DNA of 64,000 nucleotides from assembly GCA_018881555.1 (NCBI GenBank), contig JACAXG010000107.1:372001-436000 (forward strand). The letters are read 5' to 3'. The translations under genes were made by a program, and so were the position numbers. Position 1 is the first letter of the stretch. Each line of letters starts with the position of its first letter. The DNA is from Amblyornis subalaris. Taxonomy: Eukaryota; Chordata; Aves; Passeriformes; Ptilonorhynchidae. A model generated the notes under the pieces. It was not told the origin of the DNA. It saw only the letters and a program-made list of their open reading frames with translations, and searched no databases. Below are positions 28,690 through 40,400 of the stretch, in pieces.

Positions 28690-28750
28690 GACATGACGGC
28701 TGCCGTGACGCCTCCCGGGCATGACACGTCACTGCAGTGACGTCACGCGG
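28690..28750. promoter_or_regulatory. Cluster of CRE/ATF-type sites with 18-bp palindrome
   Basis: Several TGACG half-sites occur within 60 bases, including a full CRE TGACGTCA at 28738-28745. A perfect 18-bp palindrome ACGTCACTGCAGTGACGT spans 28726-28743. CRE-family bZIP factors (CREB/ATF) are the expected binders. The cluster lies at the upstream edge of the UPF2 CpG island. Confidence 0.6.
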
Positions 28751-28854
28751 GGCCACAAGCCCAGACCTGCACTGGGGCCACTAACGAAGCGACATTCACA
28801 GCCTATTTCCCCCTTCCCCGCCGCTTTGAGGGACGCGGGACCGAACCCTTTTCC

Positions 28855-28926
28855 TCTTCCACTCCCATTCTCGTTTCCGTTCCTATTCCCGTTCTCATTC
28901 CCGTTCCCGTTCCTCTTCCCCTTCCG
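28855..28926. repeat. Imperfect hexanucleotide repeat (TTCCCG-like)
   Basis: About a dozen units of a six-base pyrimidine-rich motif (CCCATT, CTCGTT, CCGTTC and CCCGTT variants) form a homopyrimidine-biased tract between the CRE cluster and the UPF2 island core. It is probably length-variable and could adopt unusual structures. Confidence 0.85.
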
Positions 28927-28934
28927 CCTCCGCA

Positions 28935-29560
28935 CGCCCGGTAACCCGTCCGCCGCCAGGACCCCGCGCGGGGCTGCCCTCCGCGCTGCCTGACCCCTGC
29001 CCCTCGGGAAGCGCCGCTCCGCGCCGCCCGCAGCCGCGGCTCTGCCGCCGTGAAGCGGCGCCGCTCCTCCCTTCGCGCCCGGGCGTGGNGAGGTGGGCGC
29101 GGCGGGCTCGGTCGGGGCGGCGCCGGGGGTCAGGCAGTGCGGTGGCGGCCTGGCAGCCGTGAGGGGAGAAGCGCTCGGGGGCCTCGGAGGGGCGGAGGAG
29201 GCGGCGGCGGCGGCGCCGGGCGGGCCCATGTCGGCACCGGGCACAGGTACCACGGGCACCGACGGGACGAGAGGGTAGTGCCGGGCTGTGTGTGAGGAAG
29301 GGGTCCCGGGGAAGGCGGGAGGAGGGCATAGAGGCCTAGCGGGGTCACGGGGAGGAGGGTCCCGGAGGTGGAGGGGCCGTCGGGCTCGGATCAGAGCAGG
29401 TTCGGGTGGCGGTGCCTGAGGGCACGGGGAGAGGGAGGCAGGGAGGGGACAGGAAGCTGCTGTTCCCAAACTGCTGGTCCCACCCGGGAAAGAGCCCGGG
29501 CTGCGGGAGAGTTGCGAGCGGAGACTGGGGTGGTAGCGAAGGAGTCTTTTTATATTTAGT
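28935..29560. promoter_or_regulatory. UPF2: CpG island / UPF2 promoter and 5' end
   Basis: Very GC-rich, CpG-dense segment with a GGC run at 29199-29218 and no TATA box. It is upstream of the UPF2 coding exons with the right orientation. By family knowledge UPF2 begins with a non-coding exon, so the transcription start should be here. A CAG|GTACCA donor after 29246 is the best candidate for the end of exon 1, with other GT donors possible nearby. Confidence 0.75.
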
Positions 29561-29711
29561 GTTTTGTCTGTAGGCCTCTGTTGCACGGTGGAAAGCGCAT
29601 TCCTGCAAGTCTGGCAGCAAAGCATTCGNTCCGCGACCTATGGAAGCGAAAGTAAAAGTGCCCGGCTGTTCGGCAGGCCGGTCTGAAGATGTGTCAGTGG
29701 CGTGAAGTTGT

Positions 29712-29948
29712 GTCAAGGGAGGTTTAGGTGGGATATTAGGAAAAGGTTCTTCGCCCAGAGGGTGGTTAGGCACTGGAACAGGCTCCCCAGGGAAGTGGTT
29801 ACAGCACTAAGCCTGACAGAGCGAAAGAAGGGTTTGGACAATGCCCTCAGGCACATGGTGTGGTTCGTGGGGTGTCCTGTGCAGGGCCAGGAGTTGGACT
29901 GTGATGATCACTGCGGGTCCCTTCCAAGTCAGGATATTCTGTGATTCT
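29712..29948 (+). repeat. CR1 LINE 3' end, sense
   Basis: GGTGGGATATTAGGAAAAGG, TTCTTCGCCCAGAGGGTGGT, TAGGCACTGGAACAGGCTCC and a terminal GGTCCCTTCCAAGTCAGGAT plus ATTCTGTGATTCT. The TGTGCAGGGCCAGGAGTTGG block links it to the 3712-3785 tail. Confidence 0.93.
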
Positions 29949-31129
29949 TCCCGGACAGTGTGTGTGGGGCTCCTCTGCCCCATGGTTTTGTTCTGTGTGC
30001 TGTGTCTCATCATGCAAAACCTGTGGCTAAGTTTATTTTCTCCTCGTTGACTGGGGTATTTTTCTCATGCACCTTCCCCTGCATTAAAAGAACCTTGATT
30101 GTATTTCAGTTCTTAAAATTTCTGACCTTTTCTGGTGGTGTGATAACTAGTGGTGGAGGAGTCTATTGCTCTTTGACGTTTTTCAGCCAGTCACAGGTGG
30201 GACATCTTGCCTACATTCTTTATCCCCCATATCTCTTTTGTACTAGAGTAGCTGCAAAAAGGACTGTTTATGAGATCCATTTGATTTCCAGTGAATAATT
30301 TCAGTATGTTTAGTTTAATAGAGCTGTATTTTTTCCACTCATAGTTTTGTTTGCAAGGATTGAGACTCTGGATCATGTTACTTCAGACTATTAGAATAGA
30401 CTTTTTATTGTTTTGAGAGGATTGATTTGAGGGCCAGGGTGTTGATGTTTATCCTTTTATTCTGACTCATGAGTAGATTAGTGATGCTGAATACCTTGTA
30501 TTACTCTTTGCTTTCCTCAAAAGTAGGTATATGGATGGGTTTCTTAAATGTTATTTCTGTATTTCAAGACCTATTTCTTAAATTTCTGAGCTCTAAGTAT
30601 CAGGAACCCAGTCCCATTCTTTAAAATTCCAAGATTGGTATGGAAAAAAATACGTAGAAACTTAGGTACAACAAGTAATATCTTAACTACAAATCAGTAA
30701 AGGTATATCAAATACTGAAAGATTAAGAGAAATAGTTTTCTCTGAAAAAATATTATCTGTAGGTGCTGCAACTAAGGAGTGTTAAAGCATGTAAATGTCA
30801 CTACAGAAATGGGCTGCCAAGAGTCCAAAGGCATAGAGATGTTTGCCTTGTCTCTTTTCTCTATCCTTCCTAATTTTTAGCTGTGCTTGTTTGTCCTATC
30901 TATTGGCTCATGGAGTTCATGTCATTATTGTGCCTTTTCATCAGTACATTCACATAAACGTGAGCTATTAAGTAGAGGTTCTCTTAATCTTTAAGTTTCT
31001 CTTAACATTTCCCTACCATCCCCTTAATCCGGACCAAACTTAATCTTCACCTTTGTTTCCTATGGAAATGAGACCCAGGCGAGCCTGTTGCCTGTTTCCA
31101 TTTTTCCGTACTTCTGACATCTTGTGGGA

Positions 31130-31300
31130 AAGTTGCTCACGGGACGCTTCTGTGCTGCCTGTCAGCGGAGGCTCCGCGCCGGCTGGGAGCTCAGCCCGGG
31201 TGTAGCTCAGAGGCAGCGGCCGAACCACCTCCTCCTGCCCTCGGGCGTTNGGTGTCGGCACAAACGAGCTGGCAGAGCCATCGGAAAGGTTTGGGAGATA
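31130..31300. promoter_or_regulatory. GC-rich islet in UPF2 intron 1
   Basis: A 170-base segment with roughly a dozen CpGs inside AT-rich intron. It includes hairpin-capable stretches (GCGGAGGCTCCGC at 31165-31177 and CCGGCTGGGAGCTCAGCCCGG nearby). It could be an alternative first exon or promoter, or a decayed GC-rich insertion. No coding or RNA-gene identity was established. Confidence 0.35.
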
Positions 31301-32724
31301 AGGAGCTGTACACGTAGCAGGTAGTGAGGAGTATTGTAACACACCTGTTCTGGGATACAGAACAGAAACCTGTTGTAAAAGAGATTGTTGGGGTTTTTTT
31401 GGTTACCAATGGTCACTGGGAAAAAGTGGATAATACTGCCATGTGGTCAGAATCATAATGTGCCTGATTATGCTCCATCCCTTTTTATTTCATCTTCTCT
31501 GGTTTGCTTTTATGTAAGCAAACGTCAGATACAGCTTTAAAACAGAATTCTGAGTTCCTAAATTTAGTAAGAGCCTGAGTACCATAGTGATTGTGGTGAG
31601 TGACCATGTTCTTAAAAGTTACACCTGTAGCTGGATATTTTGTTCAGAGTATTGGAATTGTGACATGCTGTTCCAGCATTTCTTTAAACATAAACAACCC
31701 CTTCCTTCTTCATTTTTTGATTTCTTCTGCATTATTGATTTCATAATAATAGTGTTTTAAGATCAGTGTTTTTGAAATTCAAGCAATTCTGAGATCTTGA
31801 GATCTGAAGTCTTTTTGTTGTAGACATGCATTAGGGGGCCAAATTTGCTACTGTTTGTTTAAGCAATGCTGACTTGATTTCCATAAATCAGTGTCAGAGA
31901 CATCTCTCCTTTGGTGCTGTTGCCAATTGCTGCCAAAGGCCAAGTCCTGAATAGGTTCCCTATTGGTAAGCTATCACTGCCTATATCTGAATATACTGTG
32001 AATTTTTGCAAATTTTCTTTAGAAATCCTAGAGAAGCACCTTAAACATTGTAATACAGAGCTTCACATGAGTGGGATAGTCAGTATATGAATTTATCGTT
32101 TTATTGTTTGGGAGGCAGCAGAGGGAATGTGCAATACTTGTTTAGAAACAGATTTTCTTTATTGTGATGTCTTATTTATAAACATATTTCAAAATAGTTA
32201 AAATAATGCCAGAAGCACTTTACATTAGATTGGAATGCAAGTCTCATTATCCACTCTGAGTAGATGCAGGAAATTGGTGAATCTGGCCTGTTTTCACTGT
32301 CCAGTCAGAGTAAAATGTTAGAAAGGCAAAAGTAGGAGTTGGAATTGGGACTCAAACTAGTGTTACTAATAAAAACAAAGTGATGGCTTTTTAGAAGGCA
32401 TCACATGCAATGGTGTCCTTTCAGTCCCACCTATATATGCATTTAACTTGAAGCATGTAAACGTGTGAAAATTATTTGTGGTTTTAAGAAATTAATTTGG
32501 TCTGAAGTAAATAAAGGTTAGGTGGTTCTGATTGCCTCTTGCGGTCCTGCCCGGCCCACCTGACCCTGGCATGAGTCAGCAGAATGCCCCTGCATCAGGG
32601 ACAGCTGCATTCTAAACCAGTACCAGGAGTTACCCATCAGGTTGAAGAAGGTGAGACTTCACCCTCTATTCAGTACTTACCACATCCAGGTGTGAATTCT
32701 CTGTTCCCAAGAAAGGCATTGACA

Positions 32725-33122
32725 GCCAAGTCTATTGGAAGGTCACCAAGAATGTAGTGAGGCTGGAGGACGTGGTATCTGAGGAGAAACAGAGAGAACT
32801 GGGTTCTTGATCTTTAAGAAGTGAAGGGGAAATCTTGGCTTACAACAACCTAATGGGAGAGCATAGAGAAGATGAAGCTGGGTTCTTCTTAAAGCTGTAC
32901 GGGGATAGAGTGAAAAGAAAGAAACATGATATGGGGCATGGCAATTTCCAGGTTGGTATTAGGAAAAACTTTTTCACAGTGTGCCCAGAAGGGACCATCT
33001 CTGTTCTTGGAGATACTAAAACCTTAGCCAAGTCCCTGATCTGACTGGATCTGCTTGGAGCAGGGGGCTGAACTAGGTGTTCATCACAGTTTCCTCCTAA
33101 TCAAAATTGTTCTGTGATTTTA
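32725..33122 (+). repeat. Old CR1 LINE 3' end, sense
   Basis: Diverged copy. ATTTCCAGGTTGGTATTAGG with AAAAACTTTTTCACAGTGTG, then GCTTGGAGCAGGGGGCTGAAC and a TTGTTCTGTGATTTT tail, are in CR1 3' order. Confidence 0.75.
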
Positions 33123-33364
33123 CCCTTTTGTCTGCAGTATATGTTATCTTCTGTGTCCTTAACCAGATGAAACCAAAGCTTAAGAGGGCTGGAAATCCCA
33201 AAGAAGCTAAAGCTCCTACAAAATGTTGGTTGAGTAGAAGGAGAGAGGAATTGTAGCCTTGGATAACTCTTGATAATTGCAGCTTTTCTGATATTATTTT
33301 GGTTTATTCTGCTGGCAGAGAGTTTTGTGTGTATAGCTTAGTCAGCACAGCTCGCTCTTCAGCT

Positions 33365-33642
33365 GCTACTTGTGCTGAGTGCTGGAGAAGAGTTCTGGAG
33401 ATGCTGGGGAAATCTTGGGAGGGTTGAGGAAAGAAGGGAGCAAATTGATGCCTTTTCACAGTGAGGGTAATCAGGCATTGGAGCAGTTTGGCCAGAGGGG
33501 TTGTGTGCAGTTTCCTTCCTTGGCAGTTTTCAAGACTGTAACTTGAAAGAGTCTTGTCTGACCTCATTGCTGACCCTGCTTTGAGCAGGAAGTTGAATTA
33601 CTTGAGGTCCCATCTAACCTGCATTATCTTATGATCCTAAGT
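33365..33642 (+). repeat. Old CR1 LINE 3' end, sense
   Basis: CACAGTGAGGGTAATCAGGC with ATTGGAGCAG, GACCCTGCTTTGAGCAGGAA with GTTG, and a terminal TTATGATCCTA match the CR1 3' end in order. The copy is quite diverged. Confidence 0.65.
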
Positions 33643-34047
33643 AGTAGAAGTGGAAGGGGGAGTATTCAGAGGCGATGGTCAGTGATGTGCAGGTTCATGC
33701 TGATGTATCAAATACTCGTTTTTGAGTGGGGGTACTTTGTTTTCATCAGCATTGAATTTTTTGTTTTCCAGATGGCCTTCTGTTTGTGTTCCAAGATCTA
33801 TTCCTTGGGTTGTAGAAACTTGAGATGCTTTTATTTCACAATTTGTGCTGAAGACAACTTTGCAGTACAGCAGGCTTACAAAATGATTAGTTTTTACCTG
33901 TTAGGTCCATTCCTTAGTTCAAGAAAACTTAAACCTTTATTCTGATGAGTCATGCATTTGTGAGTTAAGTGAGTATGGGTGGGCTGTGAAAAATGACTAA
34001 AATATCAACAGCAATTTAAAAGTACTTATTTTCCTGTGATTCTGCAG

Positions 34048-34065
34048 GTTTGCCTGGGTAACACA
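34048..34065 (+). other. UPF2: UPF2 5' UTR segment in exon 2
   Basis: Eighteen bases between the TCTGCAG acceptor and the ATG. The upstream part of the 5' UTR is therefore in at least one earlier non-coding exon, expected in the CpG island. Confidence 0.75.
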
Positions 34066-34427
34066 ATGCCAGCTGAGCGCAAAAAGCCAGCAAATATGGA
34101 AGAAAAAGAATCTCAGTTAAACAATAAAGAAAAAGAATTTAGTGAAAGGCGCCTTGTGAGCACCAGGGAGAAGCCAAAAGAAGATATCAAGGTTGGCATG
34201 AAGAGAGAGACTTTAAAGGTTCCTGAAGATAAAAAGAAAAAAATGGAAGAGGATAAAAGAAAGAAGGAAGACAAGGAACGAAAGAAAAAAGAAGAAGATA
34301 AAGTAAAGGCAGAGGAGGAGCAAAAGAAGAAAGAAGAAGAAGAAAAAAAGAAACTTGAAGAAGAGGAGAAAAAGAAACAAGAGGAGGAAGAGAAAAAGAA
34401 ACAAGAAGAAGAAGCTGCTCAACTGAA
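34066..34427 (+). CDS. UPF2: UPF2 exon 2 (first coding exon, K/E helix)
   Basis: Residues 1-120 plus two bases. The second half is a long purine tract encoding repeated EEEKKK-type blocks, predicted as a charged single alpha-helix. Donor CTGAA|GTAAGT, phase 2. Repeat arrangement differs from human, as expected for a slippage-prone tract. Confidence 0.96.
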
Positions 34428-37400
34428 GTAAGTTGTCTTTTAGAGGTTTAATTGTGCTAAATGCTGGAGTTCTGCTGTCGGGGTTGTGGGCAGAGTTAGA
34501 GGAGCTGTTTGAGTTACTTTTAATAAGTTGCATGTAGTGTTGTAAGTTTTATGTGGCTGAGAATGCTTTATGACTTCTATGTAGTGTTGAGTTTTCCTTC
34601 CTTCATCGCCCAGATTTATATCTTGACCGTGATGTTCTATGGTCTGGGATATCCCTGGGGTCAACTGTCCTGGCTATGTCCCCTCCCAGCTCCTTGTGCA
34701 CCCTCAGCCTCCTTGTTGGTGAGGTGGGGTGCCGAGAAAGCCTTGACTGTGTGTAAAACCTGCCCAGCAATAATGGAAACACTCCTGTTTTAGCACAAAT
34801 CCAAAACAGCCTCATACCAGCTGCTGTGAAGAAAATTAACTGTGGCCTGGCCCAAACCAGCACAATGAAGAAGCACAGTTGCATTTATGATGGAGAAGTG
34901 TTAGTACCAAGAAATTGGGAATACAAATTCTTAACAGGTTTACAGACCATAATAGGAGCAAATCTGCTATTAGAAATTATTTTGTCATTTCTTTTAATCA
35001 GTCATAGACAATTGATAACTGGATGGCAAACTCAGAATGTAACCTGGTAATTTAATATGTGATATACCTGTTTCAAATTTTCTGTGTGATCTCAGTAGTC
35101 TGGGAATAAAAGATTTCCCTTAACTGTGTAATGCAGTAACCTGTTGAAAGGCTGTTGTCCTCTTCTGTAAGAACTTCACGTCCATTTGTAGTAAATGGAG
35201 TTTTATGTTTATATTTTCAAATTCTGTTGGGATTAATCTGTTCTGCATAGAAATATTTGAGAAATTTTGTTTTGTAACAAGTAGTGCTTGCCTTTTGCAG
35301 CACAAAAATTAAACAGATTTTCTGAAGCAGATGCTTTCTCTTTCTAGGATTAACTTGGTAAATATTTAAAAAGAGAGTAAAGGGAAATTGTGTTGGAACC
35401 GCTGAAGGTTTTCCAGCTATGACCTTTTTTCCTTTGAACTGATAACCTGAAAGTAAGGCTCTGTCATAAAAATGACTAATTTTTATGTCTCTTAGAGAAA
35501 AAGAGGAAGCACATCAGCTCCATCAGGAGGCTTGGGAGCGCCATCAGGCAAGGAAAGAACTCCGCAGCAAAAACCAGAACGCACCGGAGAGTCGTCCTGA
35601 GGAAAACTTCTTCAGCAGACTGGACTCCAGTCTGAAGAAGAACACTGCTTTTGTTAAGAAGCTAAAAACCATTACAGAGCAACAAAGGGACTCCTTGTCC
35701 CATGACTTTAATAGCCTGAATTTAAGCAAATACATTGCAGAAGCAGTAGCTTCTATTGTGGAGGCCAAACTGAAAATATCAGATGTGAACTGCGCTGTGC
35801 ACTTGTGTTCCCTCTTTCACCAGCGATATGCTGATTTTGCTCCTTCCTTACTTCAGGCTTGGAAAAAACATTTTGAAGCAAGGAAAGAAGAGAAGACTCC
35901 CAACATTACCAAGCTAAGAACTGATTTGCGTTTCATTGCAGAATTGACAATAGTTGGGATTTTCACTGACAAGGAAGGTTTGTCTTTAATCTATGAGCAG
36001 CTTAAAAATATTATTAATGCTGATCGAGAATCCCACACTCATGTTTCTGTGGTTATCAGCTTTTGTCGGCACTGTGGAGATGACATTGCTGGTTTGGTAC
36101 CAAGGAAAGTAAAAACTGTTGCAGAGAAGTTTAACTTGAGCTTTCCTCCTAGTGAGATAATTAGCCCAGAGAAACAACAGCCCTTCCAGAATTTGTTGAA
36201 GGAATACTTTACATCTTTGACCAAACACCTGAAAAGGGACCACAGGGAGCTACAAAATATTGAAAGACAAAACAGGTGATAATTGAATGTTGCTTTTTAC
36301 TTACGAATAAAAAATAGTTTATTTAGGAAATGCCTAGATTTGTTGCAGTATTTATAAACAAAGTCTGTTAGCAGTGTGTAGAAGATAAGCATGTTCTGCA
36401 ATGTATCTAAAAAAAGTTCTGAGTTTGTTCTGAATACTTAAAAAGCAAAGACCAAACAGACTCTTTGAATATCTTTTAAGGAAAAGGGAGGTTGACCTTT
36501 AGCTGTAATTCTCTTTACTCTCTTTGGTGCTGTTTCCTTATCAGTGTGAGAGCAATGCTGCTTTCCCAGCTGGTACTGTCCTTTTCCAGTTGGCACAATC
36601 TGATTTCTCCCTTTCCACCCACATGTATCTAACAAAGCATATGCCACAATTGCTTTGGGTTGTTTACTTTTATTGTGTACGAAGATGAAGGAAAAAATAG
36701 GTTAAATTCACAAGGTATCCATTACACTCCAAGGTGGGCAAATTTTATATTATTATATTAAAATGTTGGAGGCCATAGACAATTTGATTTAAATCCTCTT
36801 AAATATCTATATGTGGTACTAATATTGCAGGGTATGAATATGCAGACCTGGAAATCTGAATAATTTTACTCTGCCCTGTTCACATTGTTTAATAATTGTT
36901 TTCTTTAAAGCATCCTGAATTCTCATTATTGGAGCCAGCCTAAATTCTCATTACTGGAGCCACCCTAAACCTGCTGGTCTTAAAACATCATTCTTAATTC
37001 CTTTTGGAAGCATTCCAGGCAGATNGAAATGAACATGTTACTGTGTATAGACACATATTTCAACTAAAAGGCTGGACATCAGTCCAAAAACAAATGTATG
37101 GTTGGAATGCATTAAATTTTGATGTTTCCAAAGGAAGGATCCATTGTGCTGATGGGTTTTGTGCTGCAGTCCTATCTGCTCCCAGCCAAGTGTTGAATAT
37201 CACAGGATCATAAACTGACTTTTGAGGTACTGTTATTTCTACAAGTACCTTATTAGTTAAAAGTGTGTTATTGACTTAGTTGTTATTTTTTTCAAAGTCA
37301 ATGAATATGAACCATTATACTTTCACAAATTATATTTGATTCTGGGTGCATTGGCTCTGGCTCACATTTCAATGAGTGGGTGTCACAAAGTCTGTATGAT

Positions 37401-40400
37401 AGAAAATAAAGTGAAAAAAGTTTCTGAGATATATCAAGGGTGTTAAGAAACCACAAAGAAGAAAGAATGTGAGTGATCTGGGAGAGGAAAATATGCTTNA
37501 ATATTTACTTGTGCAACTGGATAAAAGTGACTGGCTAGAGCCTGAGCAGCCTAATCTGATCTCACCATTGAGCCTGCTTTGAGTAGATCAGATGAGAGAT
37601 GTCTTTGAGCACCTCATCATCTGATTTACGCCTGTGAACTTGGGTGCAGAGCTTTGCTTTTGGCAAGGAATGTGAAGAACTGTCATTTATCACTGGATTA
37701 AGAGAACTCTGTTACTTCTCTCTCTGAACTTTAAGGTGTTTATTTTAACTTCCTTAATAAAAGTTAAAGAATAAGCTTTGTTAAAGAAATAATACATCAA
37801 AAAACTTTACTAGCGAATTTAATTTGCTTACGACGTCTGTAACACATTCCTGGCATTTGCATGCTATGGAAGTGCAAGGCATGAGGAGGGCAAGACAGAA
37901 ATTTGCCTAGTAAGAAGTCTATGAATACTATAGAAATCGTCCTAAGCTGTGGTTTTTGGTAAGGTGATTTTGCAGTTGGTTCGTTACTTGCTTTTGAAGT
38001 TTCTTTTTTGTGAGTGGGTGATGGAGTTTGGGTTGTTTTGTTTGGTTGGGTTGGTTTCTCCTTGTTTTAAAAGAACAGCCAATAATCGTATTGGATAAAA
38101 CAGTATAAAACAGTTTTCTATGTATTAAAAATCTGATCCGTTTTGCTGTAGTTTTTATTCACACTGTTATTCCAGAATCAATGAAGTTAATAGGGAGTGA
38201 ACTGTTCCCTCTTGTGTATCGACTGTGTCATTTATTTGGGTTATGATATTTTTTCAGGTAAATAATCAATTTATCTATGTCAGGAAAGTGACTGTGAAGT
38301 TATTTAAGCTGTACAGATCGGTTGAATTAATTGAAAATTATAATGCTAAGTTAACAGTGCTTTAGTGCTGTGTTGCCTGTGAACTCACTGAGGTAAAATT
38401 AAAGCAGACACAAGTGTGTCTGGTTAAGTGGATAATTAGGAAAAGTACCTTGAGTTATGCTTTGGCTTTAATATAGACTTAACATAGAACCTGGTGGTCA
38501 TTTGGTTACACAGCTGAGGGTGCAACAAAACTTGTCAGGCTGTGTCATTGGAAGGAGACAACCTGATTCCCAAATTCTAAGGAGAGTTTTCAAAAATGAG
38601 TGTTAGCTATGGAAGAAACTTCTTTTGTCTAAACTAAGGATGTTTTTAAGATGTGCTGCACTTGCCTTGTGGTGCTTTGAAGAGACATAAAGTAAGACAA
38701 GCACTGTGTGCTGTACTTTCAGTGTGTTCAGAAACGAACTGTGCTTTTTAAAGTTTGCTTTAGCTTCTTTGAATTTGTTAACACTTGTCTTCTTGGAACT
38801 GAAATAGAGAACTGAAAGTCTTGTACTATTGTTACAGCACTTTGCTTTTCTTGTGTTTTAATAATAGCACAGAGCTTCAGTGCTTATGTTTATAAAGCTG
38901 CTGGTATATTTTAAACTTAAAATATGTGTGTAATAGACAGTGGTCTCCATGGAAAAGCTATGAATTGATACTTAATGTGTTTCCTGAATCCAAACTGAAC
39001 TACTGCTCTTTACAAATTGTCAGTGATTATTTAATTTGTTAATTTTACTTTGAAGGAGCAGGCAATACCTGTTAAATAGGTGTGTTGTGTTAGAGAAATA
39101 GAACTTTTGCCAGCATTAGAGCTTCTTGCCCTCCACCCAGACACCTGTGTCCATTTTTGGTTCTGAGCAGGCATAAGGGATTTTGTTGCTTACCCTGTGA
39201 ATGTGTACAAAGATTACTTTTGTTTTACAATTAACCTGGAACATGAAGATTGATATCCCTCAACTTACATTGCCTAAACTATTTCAGAATTTTTATGCCA
39301 CAAAATATTTGTGTCTTTTGGCAGGACTGTGACTGTATGCCTATTGCTTAATAAAAGCATAGTGGTAATGGCATCATACAAATGATAATGTCATGATACA
39401 ACCTGCTTCAGGAACTGTGGCATTTGCACCTGTTTTCAGACTTTTCATGCTTTCATCTCAGGGCAGGGTGCCTGGTCAGTGGTTCCAGCACTTGTAAGCG
39501 GTGATCCGCTTGTTCCTTCAAATGCAAGTTGCTTTTGACAACAGATTTCAATTTTAAAAATTATTATTTGAAACAGATAGGAATAGTTTTATAAAAGAAT
39601 ATAAAGAGCAACCAAAGAAACAAATGTAACTGCTCTTAATTTGGACTGATAGCCTTGAAATAACGTGGTTTGTTAGAAAGTCAGTGGGCTGCTTGCAATT
39701 TTTTTCAGCCTCCTGGTGATGATAGCTCATGTAATCATTTAAACAATATGGAAATGGATTGTTACAGGTGCAAAGCAACTTTTATCCAGCTTTCATCTAA
39801 GTTGAATGTTTTANTTTACTACAGAAGTCTTTTCAGGACTGTTTCAGCCTAATCATGGCAAAAAGTAAGTGAGCTTTTCTCTTTGGAGATGGAAGCTAGA
39901 GCTTCTGTGACTATACAGTCCTCAGTGGGATTGACATTGGAAATTCAGTGTGGTTTGGAAAAATAATAGCGTTGCTCAAATCTTTGCTATTACAGTCTTT
40001 TTGAATNTTCACAGTTCCCTCAAAGAGGTCAGATTAGCTTTGCTCAGAGAAATTCACAGTGGTTCAGCATAGCTCAAATATATTTTAAGAAAAAGGTTGT
40101 CTTACTGCAACTTTGTTTTTTGTAGACGCATTCTCCACTCCAAGGGAGAGCTGAGTGAAGATCGACACAAGCAATATGAAGAATTTGCAATGTCCTATCA
40201 GAAGCTGTTGGCAAATTCTCAGTCTCTGGCTGATCTTTTGGATGAGAACATGCCTGACCTCCCCCAGGAGAAACCAACGCCTGAGGGTAAGCACCTTCTA
40301 AAGCAAGTAAACAGAACCCTGGGCTTGGCTTGAATGTGGTGGGAAAGCTGACCAAACCCTCTTACCAACGTGTTCTTTCTGCTGGTTTCATTTCATTCAG

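Larger units (their letters stand above)
29247..34047 (+). other. UPF2: UPF2 intron 1 (5' boundary uncertain)
   Basis: About 4.8 kb. It contains sense CR1 copies at 29712-29948, 32725-33122 and 33365-33642, and a small GC-rich islet at 31130-31300. The rest is AT-rich without recognisable features. Confidence 0.6.
36276..40125 (+). other. UPF2: UPF2 intron 3
   Basis: About 3.85 kb, AT-rich. It includes a 25-bp tandem duplication (36914-36963) and a possible degenerate CR1 tail (37530-37625). G/T-rich sequence lies around 38020-38060. No exon is supported. Confidence 0.6.

Noticed and set aside
28729..29625. 298-codon minus-strand frame in the UPF2 CpG island
   Set aside because: Compositionally driven (Pro/Ala/Arg and repeat-encoded Asn-Gly runs from the hexanucleotide tract), with no homology seen.
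31201..31260. tRNA-like start (TGTAGCTCAGAGG resembles an A-box)
   Set aside because: No matching B-box, T-loop or cloverleaf closes downstream, so a tRNA gene is not supported.
34213..34533. Minus-strand Phe/Leu-rich frame of 106 codons
   Set aside because: It is the complement of the UPF2 Lys/Glu purine tract; apparent hydrophobicity is an artefact of reading poly-purine DNA backwards.
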